42,643 nucleotides of DNA from Rhodopirellula sp. GTDB taxonomy: Bacteria > Planctomycetota > Planctomycetia > Pirellulales > Thermoguttaceae. Shown here piece by piece: positions 17,865-26,843 of this stretch (its first letter is position 1; every line of letters begins with the position of its first letter). The DNA is taken from NCBI GenBank assembly GCA_012728855.1, contig JAAYEH010000654.1:1-42643 (forward strand), in the 5' to 3' direction. The position numbers and the translations under genes are program-made. Below the pieces are notes generated by a model that was not told where the DNA came from, ran no database searches, and worked only from the letters and a program-made list of their open reading frames with translations.

Positions 17865-19772
17865 TTGCCCCGAGGATTTACTGCTTTGATCGAATTCTTC
17901 GCGGCCAGCCTGTTTTTTCTGATCATCGTCGCCGTACCGCTGACGGCGTTGGTGCTGGCGATCATCGCCTATCGCCGGTCGCGGCAGGTCGCCGGTCTGT
18001 TGCGACGAGTTCAGGATCTGGAATTGACGGTTCGAAGGATTGGCAGACCGGCTGAAGAAGAAACGGAGACGGTTGCCGCCGAGATCGTTCCGACTGAGGT
18101 GGCGGCGTCGCCTGAAAAGATCGGGCCGTTTGGAGCCGGGACGCACCGGCGCGAGCCGATCCAGTGGGAAGTGCTGGTGGGACGCAAAGCGCTGGGCTGG
18201 GTGGCTGTGGTGTTGCTGGTGTTCGCGGCCGCATTCTTTCTCCGCTACGCCTTCGAAAACCAGTGGATCGGCCCGCTGGGCCGCGTCGCCATCGGGGTGA
18301 TCGCCGGTGCCTCGTTGGTCATTGTCGGCTGGAGGCGAGATCGGCGAGGATGGCGAGGTGTTTCGCAGATGCTCACCGCTGCCGGACTTGTCCTCCTCTA
18401 CCTGTCGACTTACGCCGCTTTTGGCTTCTATCGATTGTTGCCGCAGCAGGCCGCGGGCGTATTTCTGGCGATCCTCGTGTTGGAATCGGCCGTGCTGGCG
18501 GTGCTTTACAATTCCCCGGCCATCGGACTGACCGCGCTGGTCGGCGGCCTGCTCACGCCCGTGCTGATGCACTCCACGCACGATCAGTACCAATCTCTTT
18601 TCACGTACCTCGCCGTGCTCGACGCGGGCGTGCTGGGGATGCTCGTGTTCCGGGCGTGGGTTGGGATCGGCTCGGCCGCCATTCTTGGAACCCAGGGGCT
18701 CTTCTGGATGTGGTATACGGAGAACTATCACCCGGAAAAGCTCGCCTGGGCGCTCGGTTTCCAGGCGGTGGTGTTTGCTCTGTTTCTGGGGCAAAACCTG
18801 CTGATGTACGGTCTTCGCGGTCGCCGCGCCACTTGGGAAGACTTGGCGAGAATGGTGCTGACCGCCTCGTTAGGCTTCCTGGCCTTCTACGTGCTAATGA
18901 AGCCCGATCATGAAGTCTGGATGGGCACGGCGGCGGTAGTGATGGCGGTTGTCTATGCCGTAGTCGCCTGGTTGATCCTCGCCTGGCGGCCGCAACAAAC
19001 GCGGCAGTTGCTCACGGCCCTGGCGATTGCCGTCGGTTTTGTCGCCCTTGCCTTTCCCATCCAGGCGGATGCTGCTTGGGTGGCCTTCGGTTGGGCGGCG
19101 GAAGCGGCGGCGCTCTGGTGGTTCGGCAATCGCATCGCGGCGCCGGCGATGCGCGTCATGGGCGGAACCCTGGCGTTTGCCGCCGCGGCCCGCGTGGCGT
19201 TTCTCGACACCCCCTACGGCACACGCGAACCGTTCCTGCCGCTGCTGAACGAGTATGCGTTGCCCGCCCTCGGCACCGCGGTGATGCTGTTGGGCGGTCT
19301 TTTCGCCGCACGTCGGTTTCTCCCCCGCTTGGATCGCGGCGAGCGGTTCCTGGCCCATCTGGCCGGACTGGCGGGGATCGTGCTGGTCTGGCTGATCCTC
19401 TCGGTCGAGTGCTACGGGTATTTCGACGCGCTGGCCGCGGTACGGCAAGGGGACCGCGTCGACTGGGGCTGGCTCGGGCAATTATCGCTGTCGGTTCTCT
19501 GGGCCGTCTTCGCCACGGTGCTCTTGGCCATCGGCTTTCGAGCCCGCGCGGCACGGATCCGCTGGCTGGCGATCGGGCTTTACGGTCTGACCGTGGTCAA
19601 AGCGTTTCTCGTCGACATGGCGGAGTTGGACGAGATCTACCGCATCCTGGCGTTCTTCGTCCTGGCGGTGCTCCTCGGCGCCGCCGCCTGGGCCTATCAA
19701 CGCATCCGGCTGGAATCCGAACCCATTTCCACTGCAGAAGGTGATATCCGTGACACATCCTCGCCCGTCTGA
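17865..19772 (+). CDS. DUF2339 polytopic membrane protein
   Basis: 635 residues from TTG 17865. A second TTG at 17886 is equally possible, and no ATG fits. A first hydrophobic helix (FLIIVAVPLTALVLAII) is followed by a short coiled-coil-like stretch (LLRRVQDLELTVRRI) and an acidic linker. From about residue 105 onward the chain is nearly all membrane helices, starting with WEVLVGRKALGWVAVVLLVF, the conserved DUF2339 entry motif, and including FFLRYAFENQWIGPLGRVAI. The family has no established function, and suggestions involve the cell envelope. The adjacent DUF3999 gene is its usual partner and overlaps it, so both probably form one unit. Confidence 0.85.
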   Translation: MPRGFTALIEFFAASLFFLIIVAVPLTALVLAIIAYRRSRQVAGLLRRVQDLELTVRRIGRPAEEETETVAAEIVPTEVAASPEKIGPFGAGTHRREPIQWEVLVGRKALGWVAVVLLVFAAAFFLRYAFENQWIGPLGRVAIGVIAGASLVIVGWRRDRRGWRGVSQMLTAAGLVLLYLSTYAAFGFYRLLPQQAAGVFLAILVLESAVLAVLYNSPAIGLTALVGGLLTPVLMHSTHDQYQSLFTYLAVLDAGVLGMLVFRAWVGIGSAAILGTQGLFWMWYTENYHPEKLAWALGFQAVVFALFLGQNLLMYGLRGRRATWEDLARMVLTASLGFLAFYVLMKPDHEVWMGTAAVVMAVVYAVVAWLILAWRPQQTRQLLTALAIAVGFVALAFPIQADAAWVAFGWAAEAAALWWFGNRIAAPAMRVMGGTLAFAAAARVAFLDTPYGTREPFLPLLNEYALPALGTAVMLLGGLFAARRFLPRLDRGERFLAHLAGLAGIVLVWLILSVECYGYFDALAAVRQGDRVDWGWLGQLSLSVLWAVFATVLLAIGFRARAARIRWLAIGLYGLTVVKAFLVDMAELDEIYRILAFFVLAVLLGAAAWAYQRIRLESEPISTAEGDIRDTSSPV

Positions 19773-21162
19773 TTTCGCCGCGGCCATTTCGATGCGTCCG
19801 CATCAGTGGATCGCGATCGGCGTGGCGCTGGTAACGACCATCCTTGCGCCGCCCAGCGTCTTCGCCCTCTCCCCCGCCGCGCCGCTTCCCGGCGAACCGC
19901 TCGTCGCCTGGCCGTTCTTCCAATCGGTACTGCCGCCCGACCGGACACCTGCGAGCGATTCACCGTGGAGCGACTTCGTGCTCTCGCCCGTGGTCTTCGA
20001 CAAAGCGCGGTTCGACCTTGCGGATCTGAGGCTGTACGACCGGGCCGGCCGCGAGATACCCTACGCGCTGCGAGTCCGCCGGCCCGAAGACCGGCGCGAC
20101 GCCGTCCAGGCCAAAGTCTTCAACCGTGCCCGCGGCCCGGAAGGCTCGGCGGAGTTGTCTCTCGACCTGGGCGCCGGCAGCGCGGAGCACAACGAGATCG
20201 AAATCCAAATGCCTGCCGTGGATTTCCGCCGGCGGAGTGTTCTGGAAGGAAGCGACGACGCGGATCAATGGCGTGAGCTTGCCGCGGACAACCTGCTCCG
20301 TTTTCAGGCCGAAAAAGGGCTGTTCCAGGACGTCAGCCTTACTTATCCACCGAGCCGGTTCCGCTATCTGCGGCTGCGGGTCTATCAGGATCCCTTGACC
20401 GACAAGGATCCTCCGCAGGTCGACGGAGCCGCCGTATACCGCACCGTCACGATGCCGGGGGAAATGCTGACGCTGCCGGGCGCGCTGGGGCCGAGGGAAG
20501 CCACGCGAGCCAGTAGCGCGCCCGCCTCGGCATGGATCATCGAGTTGGGCGGTGAAAACGTGCCCGTGGAGCAGATCGCCGTGGAAATCGACGATGACGA
20601 CTTTGTTCGCGACTACCACATCGAGGCAGCCGGGCCGGAAGGCTCACGAGAACCATTCCGGCAGATCCACGCCGGCACTTGGCGGCGGCGCGCCGGCGAG
20701 GAGAGAAGACCTTTGAAGGCCGAGCATTCGGAGGTCCGGGCGGCGAGGCTTCGTCTGGTCGTAATCGATCACGGCAACCCGCCGCTCGACGTTCGTTCCG
20801 TGAGCTTCAGCGCGCCGGTCCGCCAAGTGGTGTTTGCGCAGCCGGAGGAGCCCGCGGCCGGCTATCGGTTGTACTACGGCAACCGGGACGCTCGTGCCCC
20901 CTTCTACGATTTCGCACGGAACTTGCCCGAGGTTCTCGAACCGCCTCCCGTTCGCGCCCAACTCGAAGATCCTCAGCCCAATCCGGCCTATCTGCCCAAA
21001 CCGCTGCCGCTGACGGAACGATGGCCGTGGCTGATCTATGCGGTGCTGGGTTCGGTGAGCCTGGTGTTGGCGGGCGTCGTCCTCCGGGTCGCGCGCCGAG
21101 CGATCGCGGTGTACGATGCGCAGGATTCCCAGCAGCCCGCGTGCTGCGGTCAAGTCAAATGA
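19741..21162 (+). CDS. DUF3999 family exported protein
   Basis: 473 residues if read from GTG 19741. GTG 19750 (AGAAGG upstream) and ATG 19792 (signal peptide MRPHQWIAIGVALVTTILAP) are alternative starts. It overlaps the DUF2339 gene by up to 32 bases. The extracytoplasmic part is beta-rich, with a DLRLYDRAGREIPYALRVRR segment near residue 95 and RFRYLRLRV near 205, as in DUF3999. A single membrane helix near the C-terminus (WPWLIYAVLGSVSLVLAGVV) is followed by a short basic tail. DUF2339 and DUF3999 genes are paired in many bacteria. The function of the pair is unknown. A shared envelope role is inference. Confidence 0.8.
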   Translation: MISVTHPRPSDFAAAISMRPHQWIAIGVALVTTILAPPSVFALSPAAPLPGEPLVAWPFFQSVLPPDRTPASDSPWSDFVLSPVVFDKARFDLADLRLYDRAGREIPYALRVRRPEDRRDAVQAKVFNRARGPEGSAELSLDLGAGSAEHNEIEIQMPAVDFRRRSVLEGSDDADQWRELAADNLLRFQAEKGLFQDVSLTYPPSRFRYLRLRVYQDPLTDKDPPQVDGAAVYRTVTMPGEMLTLPGALGPREATRASSAPASAWIIELGGENVPVEQIAVEIDDDDFVRDYHIEAAGPEGSREPFRQIHAGTWRRRAGEERRPLKAEHSEVRAARLRLVVIDHGNPPLDVRSVSFSAPVRQVVFAQPEEPAAGYRLYYGNRDARAPFYDFARNLPEVLEPPPVRAQLEDPQPNPAYLPKPLPLTERWPWLIYAVLGSVSLVLAGVVLRVARRAIAVYDAQDSQQPACCGQVK

Positions 21163-21201
21163 CTGCGGAACTTGGCGCTGAGCAACGGCGACCCAGTCAG
21201 T

Positions 21202-22071
21202 TCAGTTCTCACTTGCCTCTTCCGCCAACCGCTTGGAAAGACCTTTCCATGCCTGCATCGACCGGACGAGATTGTCCCTCTTGTCGCCCGGAATCGCATA
21301 GCATTGCAGGCCGATAGGACCGGTGTAGCCCAGTCGTTTCAAGATCTTCAAAAGACCGTAGACATCGAACGTGCCGCGGTCGAGCGTCTGAATGATGCGG
21401 TCCCAATTCCCCTCGGGGTCGGCGCCGTTGATGGTAACCAGAAACAACCTCGGCAGAGCCAGTTGGAGCCGTTCGTCCATCCCGGTGGGGCCATCCTGTT
21501 TGAGCCAGTGGCAAAGATTGAAGGTTACGCCGACACTTGGCCGGTCGACCTGGTCGGCGATCCGCACCGCGTCTTCCACCCGCGCCACATAGAAGCCGAC
21601 GTGGGGATAGAGCGCCACTTTCACTCCGGCCTGTTCGGCCATCTCGGCCACTTCGCGGACGATCTTCACGGCTTGCCTGTCTCCGCCCGTCGAAGAGGGG
21701 GCGTGCTGCCGGCTGCGGATATAGAGCCATACGTAGGTGCCGTGCCCCTTCAGCGCCGCGATAGCGTCTTTCAGTTTCGGATCGTACTTCGGCTGGTCGG
21801 TGTCGACGTTTGCGCCGACGTAGAGGGCGTAGACCTTCAGCCCCTCATCGTCGAACGCCTTGAGCATCTCCGGAACACCCTCCACTCCGGATGGGCCGAT
21901 TCCGTCGTAGCCAAGTTCTTTCAGCAAGGCGGCCTGAGATTCGGGCGTCGGGTAGGCCGGTCCTTGAACGCCGTTGCCCAAGACAAAAAAGGGATTGGTC
22001 AGTCCCTGGCCATTAGCCAAACCCGGCAAACCAAGCAAGACGGCGAGCCATGCAGCGAATCGTCGGGACAT
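21202..22071 (-). CDS. Secreted sugar-phosphate isomerase/epimerase-like TIM-barrel protein
   Basis: 289 residues. ATG 22071 begins a signal peptide (MSRRFAAWLAVLLGLPGLAN). The rest matches the xylose-isomerase-like TIM barrel (AP endonuclease 2 superfamily): LLKELGYDGIGPSG, GLKVYALYVGANV, REVAEMAEQAGVKVALYPHV (with the His of the metal site), VGVTFNLCHWLKQDG (the His after NL), LFLVTINGAD and LGYTGPIGLQCY. In the superfamily these positions usually carry metal ligands. Here the usual final Glu is less clear. Export is notable because the substrates of typical isomerases are cytoplasmic. Many planctomycete paralogs are exported and have no known substrate. It converges on the DUF3999 gene with a 39-base gap. 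Confidence 0.75.
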   Translation of the reverse strand: MSRRFAAWLAVLLGLPGLANGQGLTNPFFVLGNGVQGPAYPTPESQAALLKELGYDGIGPSGVEGVPEMLKAFDDEGLKVYALYVGANVDTDQPKYDPKLKDAIAALKGHGTYVWLYIRSRQHAPSSTGGDRQAVKIVREVAEMAEQAGVKVALYPHVGFYVARVEDAVRIADQVDRPSVGVTFNLCHWLKQDGPTGMDERLQLALPRLFLVTINGADPEGNWDRIIQTLDRGTFDVYGLLKILKRLGYTGPIGLQCYAIPGDKRDNLVRSMQAWKGLSKRLAEEASEN

Positions 22072-22156
22072 GAGGGAATCTCCTGGGCGCGGGCGGACGG
22101 GGGCAACAAACTCCGATCCTGATCTTGCGCCGGTCGGCGCCCGGTGTCAACCAGAT

Positions 22157-22264
22157 AGTGCTTAGGACTTAGTGCTTAGGACTTAGTGCTTGCGGGACTT
22201 AGTGCTTGCGGGACTTAGTGCTTGCGGGAATTAGTGCTTGCGGGAATTAGTGCTTGCGGGAATT
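22157..22264. repeat. Tandem repeat array, stepwise-diverged units
   Basis: Seven head-to-tail units form three blocks: AGTGCTTAGGACTT twice (22157-22184), AGTGCTTGCGGGACTT twice (22185-22216) and AGTGCTTGCGGGAATT three times (22217-22264). A related sequence in the other orientation (CACTAAGACCTAAGATCTAA, near 22357-22376) lies about 90 bases to the right. Together they fill most of the 343-base gap between the two divergent genes, so promoters for both must lie within or around them. There are no spacers, so it is not a CRISPR array. Confidence 0.9.
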
Positions 22265-22414
22265 CGGCCCGGCGGGACCGGCCCGCGCGGGTTGACTCGC
22301 CATGCCCGCCAACCGAGAATAAGAACCAAGATCCAAACCATCACAAAGACTCCGGCACTAAGACCTAAGATCTAAGACCTAAGCTCTCGCCCCCAATCCG
22401 AAAGGGATCTTTTC

Positions 22415-24271
22415 ATGCGACTCACGTCTCCAACTTGTGCGATCCTGCTCGCCTTTGCCGCCGCGTCGCTTGCTTTGGGCGACGGCGATCGGCTGACCCA
22501 TCTCGACGAGTTCTCCGACCCCTACTACGTCGGCCTGGATACCGCAAAACTGGTCACGCCGCAGTGGATCGGCGAAGAGGGGGTCGAGGCGGCGATCATC
22601 CTCTCCATCGACGACATGCGCGATTCGGCGCCTTACGAAGCGTTTCTCCGCCCGATTCTCCAACGGCTCAAGGCGATCGACGGTCGCGCCCCGGCGAGCA
22701 TCATGGCGCCGCGGGTCGATCCCGGCGATCCCCAACTGGCGAAGTGGTTTGCCGAGGGGGTGAGCGTGGAGGCTCATACGCTGGATCATCCCTGTCCATG
22801 CCTCCAGAAGAATGATTTCGCCAAGGCCAAGGCCACTTACGACGGCTGTATCGATCTGTTGACGACCATTCCGAACTACCGGCCGGTCGCCTTCCGTATG
22901 CCCTGCTGCGATTCGATGAACTCGATGAGCCCGCGTTTCTACTCCGAGGTGTTCAACAAGACTACGCCGCAAGGGAATTTCTTGCAGATGAACTCCTCGG
23001 TCTTCATGGTGTTCACCCCCAAGGATCCGAGTTTGCCGCTGGAAGCGGTGATCGACGAGGAGGGACGGCGGCGGTTCGACAAGTACGTTCCGTTGGATCG
23101 CAACTTCGTCAACTACGTCGAGGATTATCCCTACCCATACGTCGTGGCCGGGCTCTGCTGGGAGATGCCCTCGGCGATTCCCGACGACTGGCTCGGCTTC
23201 AACGCCTTCGGGCCGCACGGAGCGACGACCGTGCGCGACATGAAAGCGGCGATCGACGCCACGGTGATCAAGAAAGGCGTTTTCACGCTCACCTTTCACC
23301 CGGGGCGTTGGATCCGAAACGACCAGGTGATCGAACTCATCGACCACGCCGTCGCGCGGTACGGCGGCAAGGTGAAGTTTCTCAGCTTCCAGGACGTGCA
23401 ACAGAAGCTGACGGACAACCTCTTGGCAGGCCAACCGCTCCGTGCGAAAAACGGCCAGGACAACGGCGTTCGCGTCGCCGATTTCAACGGCGACGGCTAC
23501 ATGGACGTCGCCATCGGCAACGAGCATCTCCGGCAGACCCGCGTTTGGTCACCGGAAAAAGGCACGTGGACCGTCAGCGACTTTCCAACGCCACTGGTGA
23601 CGGTCGACCCGCGGGGCAGTCGCTCGCATGCGGGCGCGCGGTTCGGCGTGCTTCGCCAAGGCGGCATGGCGAGTCTTTTGGTTCGCAACGAGACCGTCGC
23701 GGGACTCTGGCACTTCGACGGCAGATCTTGGATTGCCGATCCGAAAGGACTCACCGGGCTTGAGGCGGACACTCCACTCTTCACCAGCCAGGGGGGCTGC
23801 GACCGCGGCGTCCGCCTGCGCGATCTCGACGGCGATGGAATCTGCGAGTTGATTGTCGGCAACGAGGCCCAGCAGGCGGTCTTTTCTCGGTCGGCCGACG
23901 CGCAGGCCTGGCGACGACTGCCACTGACGCTCCCGCCGGGCGCAACCATCGTCGATGCCCGGGGCCGCGACGCCGGCCTGAGGTTCGTCGACATCGACGG
24001 CGATCTGCGGGACGACGTCGTGTTTTCCAATGCCCAGCGCTACGACATTTGCCTTTACAGGTCGCTTGCCGAGGGGTGGTCGCGCCGGTATCTATCCGGT
24101 CAACGGGAGGAAGGCAGTCCGATTCCCATGATTGTTCGCGGTGACGGAACGAACAACGGTGCGTGGTTCAAGGGCGGCCACATGTACGTTCAGAACGAGA
24201 ATACCGGCGCCGCATTGCCGAACCACGTCGATTTTCGGTCCTACACGGGGTTTTTGCGGGTGGCAAAATAG
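22415..24271 (+). CDS. Secreted polysaccharide-deacetylase-like protein with FG-GAP repeats
   Basis: 618 residues with signal peptide MRLTSPTCAILLAFAAASLA. GAAAGGGAT precedes ATG 22415. Residues about 58-325 resemble a NodB-type carbohydrate esterase (CE4-like): SIDDMRDS supplies the Asp motif, HTLDHPCPC near 120 supplies the H-x3-H metal pair, FRMPCCDSMN is the Arg/Pro motif, and FTLTFHPGRW near 290 is the late His motif. Residues about 345-600 hold FG-GAP-like repeats (VADFNGDGYMDVAIGN, LRDLDGDGICELIVGN, FVDIDGDLRDDVVFSN), probably a propeller. A similar repeat module ends the heparinase-like protein at the left of the window. In larger planctomycete proteins this module often precedes dehydrogenase and cytochrome parts, absent here. 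The substrate is unknown. Confidence 0.75.
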   Translation: MRLTSPTCAILLAFAAASLALGDGDRLTHLDEFSDPYYVGLDTAKLVTPQWIGEEGVEAAIILSIDDMRDSAPYEAFLRPILQRLKAIDGRAPASIMAPRVDPGDPQLAKWFAEGVSVEAHTLDHPCPCLQKNDFAKAKATYDGCIDLLTTIPNYRPVAFRMPCCDSMNSMSPRFYSEVFNKTTPQGNFLQMNSSVFMVFTPKDPSLPLEAVIDEEGRRRFDKYVPLDRNFVNYVEDYPYPYVVAGLCWEMPSAIPDDWLGFNAFGPHGATTVRDMKAAIDATVIKKGVFTLTFHPGRWIRNDQVIELIDHAVARYGGKVKFLSFQDVQQKLTDNLLAGQPLRAKNGQDNGVRVADFNGDGYMDVAIGNEHLRQTRVWSPEKGTWTVSDFPTPLVTVDPRGSRSHAGARFGVLRQGGMASLLVRNETVAGLWHFDGRSWIADPKGLTGLEADTPLFTSQGGCDRGVRLRDLDGDGICELIVGNEAQQAVFSRSADAQAWRRLPLTLPPGATIVDARGRDAGLRFVDIDGDLRDDVVFSNAQRYDICLYRSLAEGWSRRYLSGQREEGSPIPMIVRGDGTNNGAWFKGGHMYVQNENTGAALPNHVDFRSYTGFLRVAK

Positions 24272-24491
24272 AAAGATGGGGTCCGGCCATTCCGTGGCGG
24301 GACAGATCGGGTCACGGAGCGCCCCGCCTACACTGCAGAGACACCCCTCTTTCGGTTGTATCGGTGCTATAGTGGGGCATGGGCGATGTTTTCCAGAGTG
24401 GACGAGTTGCATCCGTGGAAGGGGTAATTAGAATGATGCCCAAAGCTGCGACCGCCTTGCCTAACAACTCGATTGGCGGGGAGAGATTTGG

Positions 24492-24521
24492 TTGACACGG
24501 CCAGCGGGGCCAGGATAGATT
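24492..24521 (+). promoter_or_regulatory. Candidate sigma-70-type promoter of the PilM-PilN operon
   Basis: TTGACA at 24492-24497 and TAGATT at 24516-24521 are separated by 18 bases (or ATAGAT with 17). It lies about 130 bases ahead of the PilM-PilN start in a 380-base gene-free gap (24272-24651). It is a sequence match only. The rest of the gap shows nothing recognisable apart from a second weak TATAGT at about 24367. Confidence 0.4.
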
Positions 24522-24651
24522 GGGTATTGGAGGCCGAGTAGCTCCATCGTCTCATCGTCTTGATTGGCTCATCCGCCCAGGGTGTCCGCGGTCGCGGATC
24601 ACTGAAGCTACCTCCGATAATTCGGCCTGGAATGGAGAAGGGAACTTCGCA

Positions 24652-26811
24652 ATGGCGAGAAACGACGCCGTTTGGGGGATCGATATTGGCAATTGTTCCC
24701 TCAAGGCACTGCGGTTGCGCCCGGGCAACCAGTCGGATCAGGTGATAGCCGACGCCTTCGATTTCATCGAATATTCCAGGATCCTGACTCAGCCCGGCGC
24801 CGAACCCGCCGAATTGATTCGCGATGCCCTGAAGCAATTCCTCTCGCGGAATTCCGTCAAGGGCGATCGGGTGGCGATCTCCGTCTCCGGCCAGAACGGA
24901 TTGGCGCGTTTCATCAAGCTGCCGCCGGTGGAAGTTAAGAAGATCCCGGACATCGTCCGTTATGAAGCTCGCCAGCAAATCCCCTTCGACTTGCAGGACG
25001 TTGTGTGGGATTATCAACGGATGGGCGGGAGTTCCGAAGAGGTCGAAGGCTTCGTGCTGGAAACCGAGATCGGTCTTTTCGCCATGAAGCGAGACCAGGT
25101 CTTTCGGGCGTTGAGCCCATTCGACGACGCGGGCATTCCGGTCGATGTCGTGCAACTTACCCCCTTGGCCCTCTTCAACTATGTCGCTTTCGATCAACTC
25201 GGCAGAGCGAAGGCGTCCGACGATTTCGATCCCGACGACCAGCCGCCTTCGGTGGTCGTTCTCTCGCTGGGAACCGACGCCACGGACCTGGTCGTCACCA
25301 ACGGTTTCCGCGTCTGGCAGCGGAGTATCCCGATCGGCGGCAATCATTTCACCAAGGCGCTCACCAAGGAGCTGAAGCTCACCTTTGCCAAGGCCGAGCA
25401 TCTGAAACGCAACGCAACGGCCGCCGAAGATCCGAAGGCCGTCTTCCAGGCGATGCGGCCGGTGTTCAGCGATCTGTTGACGGAGGTGCAGCGGTCGATC
25501 GGGTATTTCGGCAGCATCGATCGCTCGGCGAAGATCGAGCGGGTGGTCGCCCTGGGCAACGCCATGAAACTTCCCGGGCTGCGGCGCTACCTTTCCCAGA
25601 GCCTGGGGTTCGATGTGTCGCGGATCGACTCGTTCGACGGGCTCAACGGCCCGGAGGTTCTCAATGCCCCGGCCTTCCAGGAGAATCAGCTCTCTTTCGG
25701 CGTTGCCTATGGACTGGCCTTGCAGGGGCTCAACAAGGGTGTGTTGGCGACGAATCTCCTGCCCAAGGAGATCGTCAAAGACCGGATGATCCGCGAGAAG
25801 AAGCCGTGGGCTCTGGCGGCCGCGGCGATTCTGCTGCTGGCGTTCACGATCAGTTTTTTGAGCCACTCCATGGCGCTGTCGTCCGTTGCGGAGAGCATCT
25901 TTGGCCAGGGAGAGAAAGCCGCGGCGGACGTGTCGGCCGAGGCGTCGCGGCTCAGCGGAGAGGCATCGTCCGCCCGTGGCGAATTCGAGGGCACCGACGC
26001 CATCGGCCAGAACCTGGTGAGCAATGTGGAGGGTCGGATTCTCTGGCTCGAATTGCTTCGTGCGGTGAATGAGTGCCTGCCCTCGGACCCGGCCAATCAG
26101 CGCCCCAAGGAAATCGAGCTTCGCAACGAGTTGCACGTCGTCAATCTCGAGTGCGAATGGACTGAAAACCTGGAGAACTGGTTTGGGCTGATGAAACGCC
26201 AGAATTGGTATCAGTCGCTCCAGCCCCGGGCGGCCGCAGGGGCCGAAGGGGCGGAGGCCGCCGAGGAAGACCCAGGGCCTTCTGGTCCGGGATGGGTGAT
26301 TCAGTTAACCGGCTATCACGACCACAACCGCGATGTGGCGGGCGGCAACCAGGGCGCCGAGTATGTGCGAAACACGCTCATCCAGAACCTGCAGTCGGGG
26401 AAGGTGATCCTGCCCACGCCTGACGGGCAAGGCGTCGAACCGGTTTCGATGAAGGAATTGGGAATCGGCTATCCCGTGCTGGTCGATCCCCGCAAGATCC
26501 GCGTCGTGCAGGCGGTGGATCCCTACGCCGAGCCGGATCCCGCCGCCGCCGGCGCTCCGGGAGCTGCGATGCCCGGGGGCGCAATGGGGATGGGCATGGG
26601 GATGGCGGGAATGCCCGGAGAAATGGGCGGAATGGGCGCCAATCGAGGCAAGACGATCACCTTGCGGCGCTTCGATTTCGTCGTCCAATTCTGCTGGCAG
26701 CCGACGCCGCCCACCGCTCGCCATGAGAAGCTGGAGGAACCGGCCGGCGAAGAACAGCCCGCATCGGAAGAAACTCCCGCACCGGAAAAGACCGCTCAAA
26801 ACCAGCCCTGA
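24652..26811 (+). CDS. PilM-PilN fusion: actin-like ATPase joined to a PilN-like membrane protein
   Basis: 719 residues from ATG 24652 (AGAAGGGAA upstream). Residues 1-350 are PilM-like, an actin-fold ATPase of type IV pilus or secretion assembly: phosphate loop VWGIDIGNCSLKALRL, the PilM motif RFIKLPPVEVKKIPDIVRYE with QQIPFDL, a second phosphate loop VVLSLGTDATDLVV near 203, and VVALGNAMKLPGLRRYL near 298. At residues 367-373 TNLLPKE matches the INLLP motif that begins separate PilN proteins and docks into PilM. A membrane helix (WALAAAAILLLAFTISFLS) and a periplasmic PilN-like part follow. So both partners are one chain. A Gly/Met-rich stretch lies near 645-668. It is first in an apparent operon, and the next gene starts 32 bases on. 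Confidence 0.85.
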   Translation: MARNDAVWGIDIGNCSLKALRLRPGNQSDQVIADAFDFIEYSRILTQPGAEPAELIRDALKQFLSRNSVKGDRVAISVSGQNGLARFIKLPPVEVKKIPDIVRYEARQQIPFDLQDVVWDYQRMGGSSEEVEGFVLETEIGLFAMKRDQVFRALSPFDDAGIPVDVVQLTPLALFNYVAFDQLGRAKASDDFDPDDQPPSVVVLSLGTDATDLVVTNGFRVWQRSIPIGGNHFTKALTKELKLTFAKAEHLKRNATAAEDPKAVFQAMRPVFSDLLTEVQRSIGYFGSIDRSAKIERVVALGNAMKLPGLRRYLSQSLGFDVSRIDSFDGLNGPEVLNAPAFQENQLSFGVAYGLALQGLNKGVLATNLLPKEIVKDRMIREKKPWALAAAAILLLAFTISFLSHSMALSSVAESIFGQGEKAAADVSAEASRLSGEASSARGEFEGTDAIGQNLVSNVEGRILWLELLRAVNECLPSDPANQRPKEIELRNELHVVNLECEWTENLENWFGLMKRQNWYQSLQPRAAAGAEGAEAAEEDPGPSGPGWVIQLTGYHDHNRDVAGGNQGAEYVRNTLIQNLQSGKVILPTPDGQGVEPVSMKELGIGYPVLVDPRKIRVVQAVDPYAEPDPAAAGAPGAAMPGGAMGMGMGMAGMPGEMGGMGANRGKTITLRRFDFVVQFCWQPTPPTARHEKLEEPAGEEQPASEETPAPEKTAQNQP

Positions 26812-26843
26812 TCCGCACGCCGATCGGTGAAAGGAATACAGTC

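Noticed and set aside
22157..22264. Possible CRISPR array
   Set aside because: Units are head to tail without spacers, units are only 14-16 bases, and no cas gene is nearby.
24367..26136. Minus-strand open frame of about 589 codons
   Set aside because: It lies antisense to the PilM-PilN fusion, whose motifs are clear. It has no motif of its own.
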